Positions 55,987 through 64,000 of a stretch of 64,000 bases of DNA are shown here, one piece after another. The position numbers and the translations under genes are program-made. Each line of letters starts with the position of its first letter. Position 1 is the stretch's first letter. The stretch covers positions 124,001 through 188,000 of the forward strand of contig JAWWUD010000097.1 of the NCBI GenBank assembly GCA_033964015.1, written 5' to 3'. Source of the stretch: Scolanthus callimorphus. Taxonomy: Eukaryota; Cnidaria; Anthozoa; Actiniaria; Edwardsiidae. The notes beneath the pieces are model-generated. The model did not search any database. It was not told the DNA's origin and saw only the letters and a program-made list of their open reading frames with translations.

Positions 55987-57225
55987 CTAGAAGTTTCTAA
56001 TAGAAAGTGAAATGCTCGCGGCAACAGAGAATGTGCCTCCTCTGTATGGCATGCTAATCAGGCAATAGAAATCATCAGAAGAGCAATATCGAAGGCAAAT
56101 GATTTCTTTTGTCATTAATACCAATAATCATGTGACTGAAAAAAATATAAAAATCCACCACATTTACGTGTGCTTTTGCACAATTCCTTCACGTAAAACA
56201 AACTCTTCTTTATTTCTCTGTTTTTTTCCCCCTTCGACACTTGGTATGATAATAAAGCTCTTATTTACTGGAACCTCAGGAAAGCAGTATGTTTTGCGGT
56301 CCCCGGAGCTGAGGAAACATCAGCGGTCTTGGGACCACAAAACATACTGTTTCCCTTGGTCCAAGTAAGTAAGTGTTAATTATTGGACTGTGAGGTCAGT
56401 TTACCATGTGTATGCACTTTGCATGTTGAATACGTATTTCACTTTAAAAACAGCATTTACACTTTATAGCCTAAAACAAATGCAATTCTGTTTTGCCAAC
56501 CATCAAATTTATTTCAGCATCGAAGGTAAAATAACATACAGTTTTTAAAAGGTGATCAGAACTATAGGTTAACTTTAACGTTAACTTAAAAAATACCTGA
56601 AGTCTTGGGTGTCCACTATTTTAATCATCACTGGCTTATCCTGCTGAATTTTCACAGTCGAATTGATAGTAGTACCATTTGTATCAGGAATATATAAGTT
56701 ATCTAGGACAGCTAACATCCTAATGTAACCATTTCGATAACTGTTCTCTGCTTGTATACCATGTATTGTAATCACAACCTTCCTGCATAATATGCTTGTC
56801 TTGCTTGGCATTCATTATAAAAAGGGAAGGTCAGTCCTATTGAGAGAAAGCGAAATGTGCTTTGGTTGCCGTGGAATCTATCGTCGAAACACAGCAAAAA
56901 CTCTGAGATAAAAGGTCATTGTGGTATAAAATATAATAACGGGGGTTTAAACAATTGCAAGTGAAAGAAACGAAGAACTTACCTAGAAACGAAAGTCCGC
57001 TCTCAGGGCTTGGAGAGAACAGTTTTTAAGTCGAAGAACCAGAGTTTACCATCGCATATAGCCGCCATCTTGAAAATGTGACCCCCTGCGGAGGCAACCC
57101 CCTGCTGATATCGATTGTCCAGACCACAAGGAATTCAAGCCGTACATCTCTTCGCAAACAAATCTTGAGCTGAGCCCTCAGTGAAGCTGCTGACCTGCTG
57201 TTATTTCGCATGCGCAGTAAGACAA
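55987..57225 (-). mobile_element. Helitron copy H4, non-autonomous
   Basis: The minus-strand 3' end at 55987-55990 has the same hairpin (ttctattagaa), CTTCTAG and T as H3. The 5' side near 57205 has cgcatgcgcagtaag, matching the block in the other copies. About 1.2 kb lie between. On the minus strand, 56811-56600 has a clean frame (KVVITIHGIQAENSYRNG onwards) ending at a possible GTATTT donor. This could be a captured exon. No helicase is present. Confidence 0.6.
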
Positions 57226-57504
57226 AATAACCCCCCTCCCCACAGTCAAACTCTGAAATTGAGATTCTGTTGGAAATGTGCCGAGGCAGACAACGGAGTT
57301 TTATAATTATATTTTAGCTTATCGGAGACACGAGGAAAGCTGAAAACTTCAACTAATCTTGATCAGCAACTGACCTTTGCATCTAGCACAATTATGACGC
57401 TTCGTATTCTCCCGGGGTCGCGTTTTAACTCACTGAATATTCCTGAGATGTTTTCGCAAGATGACGCCATGGGATTCGAGAGAGGAAATTTTGACGTCTC
57501 ATTC

Positions 57505-58800
57505 CTCGAAAACTGAACCTAGTACCACGCTCGAACTTTCGTATACCTTCAATTACCCTAAGAGGATTCAAGAAAAAGTGGAAAGTCTTTTGGAATTTGT
57601 GTCAAAGTTCTTTAACTTATTTATTTTCTTCGAGCGGTCGTTTCTGAAGAAATTCCTGTGTGAAATCATTTATTCGGTGTTCTTCGCTGATCGGAGGCCC
57701 GTCGAAAGCAGTAGAAAGTCGCATGGAATGCTGCGAGGTGTGGAAGATAGGAATTAGCCAAGAAAAAGCACCACGGAAGTGTATTCTGCAGAAATTCTTG
57801 TTTAGTGCTTGCCATCTTGAAATTGACAATGTTGTAGCAATAATTATTCAGGTCAAAATTAAATACTTTTTTGTGGAAAAACTGAACCTAGTACCATGAC
57901 GAGAGTCGGCACAGACATACTACCATTTACACTCGTTCGTATTGCCGTGGAGTTGTTCTTGGAATTTGTGTCCAACATACTGAAAATAACTATTTCATTG
58001 ATACGAGTATTCTTCCTTCGGTGTTGCAATGTCATTTGCAAGAACACTCGAAAACAAGTAATTCAGAGATCTTCGCGGATCCGAGGCTCGATTGAAAGCA
58101 GTTGGAAGTCACATGGAATGCCTTGGAGCATTGGAGATGTGAAAGATTTGAATTATTCAAGAAAAAGAATATCGAGATTTCAAGTGTATTCTTCCCTTGC
58201 CATCCTGAAATTGACAATGTTGTAGCAATAATTATTCAGGTCAAAATTAAATACTTTTTTGTGGAAAAACTGAACCTAGTACCATGACGAGAGTCGGCAC
58301 ATACATTCTACCGTCTACATTCATTCGTAACGACGTGGAGTGGTTCTTGGAATTTGTGTCCAACATACTGAAAAAAATTCATTCAATAAGTATCCTTCCT
58401 ACTACAGTGCAGCAATGTCATTTGCAATTACACTCCAAAAAAATCATTCAGAGATCTTCGCTGATCCGTGACTCGATTTAACAGATTTAAAGCAGTGGAA
58501 ACTGAAAGTCGTCTTGAATAGAATGCTACGAGGACTTTGACGCATTAGAGATATGAAACATTTGAATTTTTCAAGGAAAAGCCGGAAAAGCATATCGAGA
58601 TTTCAAGTATTCTTCGCTTGCCAACTTGAAATTAACAATGCATTGCAAGTAATTATTCAGGTGAAAGTTAAATATTTTGTTGTGGAAAAACTGTACGAAG
58701 TACCATGACGAGAGTCAGCACAGATATTCCGCTATCCACATTCGTTCGTATCGTCGTAGAGTTGTTCTTGGAATTTATGTCCAACATACTGAATATGAAC
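57505..58800. repeat. Tandem repeat of about 0.37-0.42 kb units
   Basis: The motif gaaaaactgaacctagtacc recurs at about 57505, 57873, 58261 and 58682 in direct orientation, giving periods near 370, 388 and 421 bp. Three units continue with atgacgagagtcggcaca (the last with agtcagcaca), gttcttggaatttgtgtcca and cagagatcttcg. Short frames starting MTRVGT recur with the unit but do not stay open. No protein family was recognised. Confidence 0.8.
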
Positions 58801-60706
58801 GAGAAACATCAATAGAAGTATATGACCGGAAATGGCTAGAGTCTAATTAGTAGCAATTGCTTTTCGAGTTAGGTTCCTAGTATAGCCAGCGCCATAGCGA
58901 AGCAGATTTAGGGAAGATTATAACATAAAAACATAGCACTATAAAAACATAGCAATGATGTAAACGGATTGATTTGCAATAAAAAAGTTTCATAGCTGGA
59001 TGGCTTGCGAAGTTTGTCACCAGCGGTGATGAAGTCATCTGGAGTGCTGGCACTTGAAAGGTTCAAAGTATTCTCAACTCCCTATTTGTGTGTTTCCTGA
59101 GATTACGTAAGCCGCATTTTCAGTTGATTAGCTTAGAAAAATCCAAGAAATCGTCTCTAGTCTTGGCCGCAATAAATTTGTACAAGCGCAGTTTGCACCA
59201 AGCGTAATTATAACCATATTATCCGCTCTATCACAAAAACATTCAGAAACTTCTAGCTATAAAGAGTGCGCACATCAGAAAATCGCGGACTTTCTGAAAA
59301 CATACACAATATTTTCTTTTATATTAATACAAATCAAGAGAAAATAAATCATTTTCTCTTGTTCAAATATGCTATTATCGCTTCGGAATCATTCACTCGA
59401 TGTGTTATCTGAATCGTAAACACTATTCGAATTCTCGCTTCGCATCGAAAAGATCACGCAATTTGGAATTTGACTGCAGCTTTTACACAAGTCAGCTGTA
59501 CATATTGATTTTACAATGTGGGCTCATGAATAAATTCCAGCGCGCGCATATATTTAGGCAGGATACGAGTCCGCACAAGTTTTGCTCGTTTCGATTAGAT
59601 TTCCGCTCGAATTCCTTGTGAGACAGACACACGAAAATCTCGACGCTTCACGTATATCATCTTGCGGCTGTCCCAGAATGCTCTACGCGCGTATCCAAAA
59701 TTTCAAGGGCGTTAGGACTTGCTAGCGTTAGGACTTGCTAGCGTTAGGACTTGCCAAGATTAGATATGCTCGCTCGCTCGCAATAATAATGAATGACATT
59801 AAGTTGACCAAACGTGTGCTAGCGATGGATGTTGGATGTTCGATTTTATGATGTTGACTATTAAAATTAGCGGATATTTAAAGAAAAGCACGGACTGAAA
59901 CAAAAATCGCCATCAAACTGGAACAAAGAATTTTTTTTAAACTTGCTGCCGTACTTTCGAGGGCTTGACGCGGTTTGTTCAAAGGTGGGCTAATCTTATA
60001 ATTAAGCCATCGAGTCGGCTTGGTAATTAGTTCTGGATTAGTGCTAAACCATTTTCGAGAAACAATCGGACCCTGAAGGCTCATTTAGGCCCTGTCCACT
60101 GTCGCTGTTGCAACGGAAAATAACAATTAGTAAACTACCTGAGGAAGTTTGAGCGTGTTTCGTCCATACGGTTTGATGAATTAGGAAGCTAAAGTTTGCC
60201 ATTCCACGACTGTGAAATATAAGCAACTGGACTGTTATTGATAGTGGAAACTCAGCCAACCCTACGAATGCATAACTAAACGCACGATTTATTTCAGTGC
60301 ATTCCCAGGATTAATTGGTGCATTTCATGAGCACGATCAAATAAGTAATAGAGGTCCCAATTCGGCAATACGATTGTCAGATGAGAGTTCAATTAACAAT
60401 GATCACATACACGCAAAATGCAGTGGTTTGCAACTTTAGTATTTGTACTTTTTAGTATTTTTTTAGTAATTGTACCGAAAACCCAAAAACGAGGTTTTGT
60501 TTGCACGTGTATCACACCTGCCTAATTATAAATATCTAATATTTGTTTCAATATTCATAAACTAGAAGCATTGATGATTATATGCGTTTCACATCAGATC
60601 GGTCGGATGTTTACAAGGGGCTTTTAAAAATATGATTTCAATTAATGTATTTTTTGAAATAATTACCCGCGGGCCACCTTAAGTCTTGTGTTGTCGCAAA
60701 TTTCAG
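58801..60706. other. Intergenic or intronic stretch before gene F membrane exon
   Basis: A tandem run of gcgttaggacttgctagc (59708-59755) matches a similar run at 18080-18110 beside Helitron H3. A decayed end, taggccctgtccactgtcgc, at 60086 resembles the MITE at 8358. No gene is supported. Confidence 0.4.
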
Positions 60707-63700
60707 GTCTTGATTTTGATGTTGGTTAGCGCTGTTGTTAGTTGCTTCATCTCAACTCTGCTTATCTATCGAACAACTCAAGGTAGGTGGAATTAGGCTC
60801 GAATAGATTGTGCAAGCTTGATATTTACATAATTTGGAGAAATTATTTTTTCATACTCGTTGACTCCGAAACATAGCCATATCACTTTTTAGCCGCCCAT
60901 TTAAGGTTCACAGGAATCCTGGGAGTGTAGGGAGAGGAGACTGGCATTCAAAGTGTATCGGACATACTGCTGTACATGTATACAGAGTGCAGAGTCTTTT
61001 TGGCCGGTTAAGGCCGGTCTACACTTGCGATTTTTGTTGCTTTTGTGGCGGCGATTTTTCTCGCGCGAGTTGTAATTCCATCTGTCTTGTGAAAACGAGA
61101 TGCAAATCCGGTGCGATTTCTGTGCTCTCTTTTCTTCAAACCGCATCAAGTTGCGAAGAGTTTCGAACTTGTTTGAAATCTCCGCGATATCACGCGACAA
61201 AAATTGAGGCAGATCGCGCCGAGTTGCACATAGTTTACATTAGTGATTTGGAGTTGACGTGTACGTACGAGAAAAATCGCCGCGACTCGCGCGACAAAAA
61301 TTGCAGCAAAAATTGCTAATGTAAACGGGCCTTTACAGAGGGGTATGTAGTACATGGAAACCAGGCTTTAACAGCATGATCGCGTGGGCTGTTTACTCAA
61401 GTCGCGGGAGTCGGGCATTACATCCGGTTCACATCGGTTAAAATAAGCAAGCGTTGTAAAGCGTTGCCATTGGATGCGTGTAAATTGCCATCCAGAGAAA
61501 GTACTAACCTAGCAATTATGATTCTCATTGATTTACAGATGCTTATAAATTGAAATTCAATGAAGCTTTCAAAAGATCAACGAAACGTTCTAGAACTTTT
61601 GATCATAAATCAAAAGGAATCCGAAGCATGCTAAAGACTCTCCTGAACGACTCCTACGACAACGGTTACGTTCCTTTACCTGTAACAAGTGGATGTCCAT
61701 ACAGTAGTATCAGACACGTATTATACAGAATTAACAAAGAGCAAGTTATGAACTCAACTGCAAGGCAAGGGTTCCTTCTTTAAGTGAATGCAGAGATGCA
61801 GCTGAAAATTATCCGCTGCACAAAGCGCCTCTTCCTTGCAAAGATAACAAGGAACTTGTATGCAAGTTTCACCACAGGGTCAGGGAGAACGACCAACAGA
61901 ATGTGAGTGTCTCCTGTAATATTTCCGCATGCGGTAAGAACCAGGTGTATGTCGCTTCTTTGGATCCAGATTTTGGGACACTGCAGGCTAAACAGAAATG
62001 GAAAATGTTCACAAATGTACAATATCTCGAAAAAGGGCTGGTTAGAGTAATCAACGAGAACGATCTGAATGGATTTGGGTTTTGCTTTCTGAAGTGCATT
62101 TCAGGAGATGGGAAATCAAGAAATATTAGTGCGTTATTGCTTTTACCACCAGTAAGAAGAACAAACAACAAACGTTTCAAGAAGAAATCCCCAATGTACC
62201 CAATTTCAATATAATTGGCCTGGATTCAATTTCTCGGCTTCATTTCTATCGTACTTTACCTAAAACGGTTCAAGCTCTTAGAAAGGTTGTCTACAGTGAT
62301 ACTATTGCCTCCACAGTGCTTGAGTACCAGTTCTTTCAGGCATTTGCTCCTTATACATTTGTCAATGTCAAAGCTCTTTTCACGGGGTCGCCGTTTTATT
62401 ACACAAAGGTCAACAGTACATCTGGAACTTCATTAGACTTCAACCTGGAAATGCTCTTTTGGAACTCAAAGCGCGGGGATTTCGGACAATGTTGCTGGAG
62501 GATCTATGTTGGTTCGACACAGCCGGGCTTATTCTTACTAATTACCTACCGAGCAAGAAACCCGTGTCACCTGAGGAATTCCGAGTCCGCTGGAAAGCTC
62601 TAAAAAAGCGCGTGAAAGATTGCGGGATCGACGATATTGGCCCAACGCATGCGTCGTGCGTAATGTTCAAGGACATTAACGGCAGGACGCAGCAGTATAA
62701 CAAAATGAAAAGTGTATGTTACGGGGGAAAACCTTCGATAAGTCATTTCCTTGAGCACTTAGAGAACACAATTGGGACTGCATCTTCCGATCCCGTTTTC
62801 TCGTTTACGTTGCTTAACGTAGGACACGAGAACACAGGGCTAAGAATCAGGCAGGCCGACGAGCGACTTGCGGAGCATATTACTACTATGGCAGAGCAGC
62901 AAAACACTATCACCATTCTGTTAGCCGACCATGGCCCAAAGCTAAGTCAACATGCAGGCAAAACCCAAAGTGGGAAGTACGAACTTTATAATCCACCGCT
63001 ATTTATCCTCATTCCCGAGAAAGCGGCTCAGATGCTTGGGGAAAGTAGGGTAAAGGCTCTGATTACTAATCAGAACCGTTTGCTGACAATGGCAGACATC
63101 AATGCTGGGGTTACGTCATATTTGCTCCCAGATTATAATCACCCTTTTGTCAAAGAGAAAGACAGACAAGGGATATTTGGCGTAATACCAAATAATAGAT
63201 CATGCTCAGAGTTGTCTCTGCAGGTGCAGGCGTTATGCGTTTGTGCGGGAAACGAAAAATGGTTTCCTGACAATCATCCTGAGTTTTTATGGGTGGCGGA
63301 GTTTGCCGTTGGCGAGTTGAATAACCGAATACAACAAGCCTACAACAAATCAGGTTCGCTTGGAGGTTTTGGCCATTGCCAAAGACTTGTTGGGATAAAC
63401 TTTGCTCAAGTTTACCAAAAAGAGGATCCCAAGAACTATATGGTCGCCATGAGCATCACCGTACTGCCGCTCAATCAATTATTTGGAATTCTTGTTAAGT
63501 TCCCAAAGGGTGTCCTTTCTATCCATTCCTTATATAACAGAAAGAATAAAGTCGCTGCTTTGCTCAGCACTGAACGTCTTTCCACCTTCAGCGTTTTTGA
63601 GGATTGCCAAGACCGTTCTGTGGCAATAAGGATCTGCGTATGTAGGTCACCAAATATCCGGATTAGATGGAACTGGAACCCTGTGGATTCTAGAGACATG

Positions 63701-64000
63701 GTATTAGAGGTACTGCATCGTACCGCAAATTTCAGAGCCAAGCCACACGTAAAGTATCTGGACGGGAGGTGCCTCGCTCTGAGTACTCGCACCCATACAC
63801 ACGGAGCTACCCTTGTTTACGAGCTGGCAAATACCTGCCGGAACAAGGTTTTTAACGTACGCTTTGAGGGGCACTCGGCTAGTGAGGTCCGCATTTCTAG
63901 ACCTTTTCCTTTACGTTTAGAAATACACCCACTGACCGTTCATTTCGCATGTACAGTGCATCATTACAGAGAACCGTACGACTTTGTCCCAGTAGTGAAT
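60707..64000 (+). CDS. DUF229-family membrane protein, gene F (partial, runs off right edge)
   Basis: Exon 60707-60782 (acceptor tttcag, donor ggtaggt) encodes one membrane segment, VLILMLVSAVVSCFISTLLI. It joins at phase 1 to an exon from 61539 that stays coding to the window end. The following residues form a basic stem (FKRSTKRSRTFDHKSK), then the DUF229 domain, with LDSISRLHFYR (nucleophile region) near 62230, DIGPTHASC near 62640, LLADHGPK (metal ligands) near 62925 and YNPPLFILIPE near 62995. The domain belongs to the alkaline phosphatase/sulfatase fold; the substrate is unknown. A type II Golgi or plasma membrane protein is inferred. Frame shifts occur near 61760, 62192 and 62475, each fitting one lost G or C from a run. 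From about 62480 onward the frame is open for 1.5 kb. No stop is reached. Confidence 0.85.
61009..61335. mobile_element. TA-flanked MITE in the gene F intron
   Basis: The ends taaggccggtctacacttgc and gtaaacgggccttta are inverted, with TA at both borders. The inner gcgacaaaaattg motifs repeat. The style is like 8358-8698 and 38985-39181. It lies between the two visible gene F exons. Confidence 0.7.

Overview
The window looks like nuclear DNA of an invertebrate animal, most probably an anthozoan cnidarian such as a stony coral or anemone. The reasons are spliced genes with GT-AG introns, a tandem family of secreted sulfatases, Helitrons, an L1/Tx1-type LINE, a tRNA-derived SINE and many short inverted-repeat transposons. 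No single marker proves the species, so the organism is an inference.

The backbone is a cluster of five arylsulfatase B/I/J-like genes, called A to E here. A (+) enters from the left and only its last exon (266-526) is visible. B (-, 2901-7848) is complete and intact: seven coding exons and about 520 residues. C (-, 23714-32829), D (-, 34975-42080) and E (+, 43726-50822) repeat the same seven-exon layout at the same phases. B, C and D form a tandem series on the minus strand. A converges on B, and E diverges from D. All visible first exons carry a signal peptide and the C-x-P-T-R formylglycine site. B and C end in a hydrophobic tail; A, D and E do not. At the right edge a sixth gene, F (+, 60707 to beyond 64000), encodes a type II membrane protein of the DUF229 family, which shares the alkaline phosphatase/sulfatase fold.

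C, D, E and F contain about 21 apparent single-base frameshifts. Every one can be explained as loss of one G or C from a G/C run, while splice sites and catalytic motifs are intact and adding the lost bases returns each exon to the expected length. Sequence or assembly error is therefore at least as likely as pseudogenisation.

Between B and C (8288 to about 22140) lie three head-to-tail Helitron copies with matching 3' hairpin-CTAG ends. The third copy holds a decayed Pif1 helicase. The second holds an 855-bp foldback element with a 10-bp target duplication, into which a full-length intact LINE (10996-16268, 16-bp target duplication) has inserted.

The introns are packed with repeats. They include a 53-bp minisatellite (27150-28216), a 2.3-kb GTTAYC hexamer array with a SINE inside it (36303-38600), a 22-bp minisatellite and an RTE-like LINE fragment in gene E, several hAT-like elements with G/C-run ends and 8-9-bp target duplications, and a 990-bp near-perfect palindrome in the D/E divergent promoter region. 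No rRNA gene, functional tRNA gene or CRISPR array was seen.
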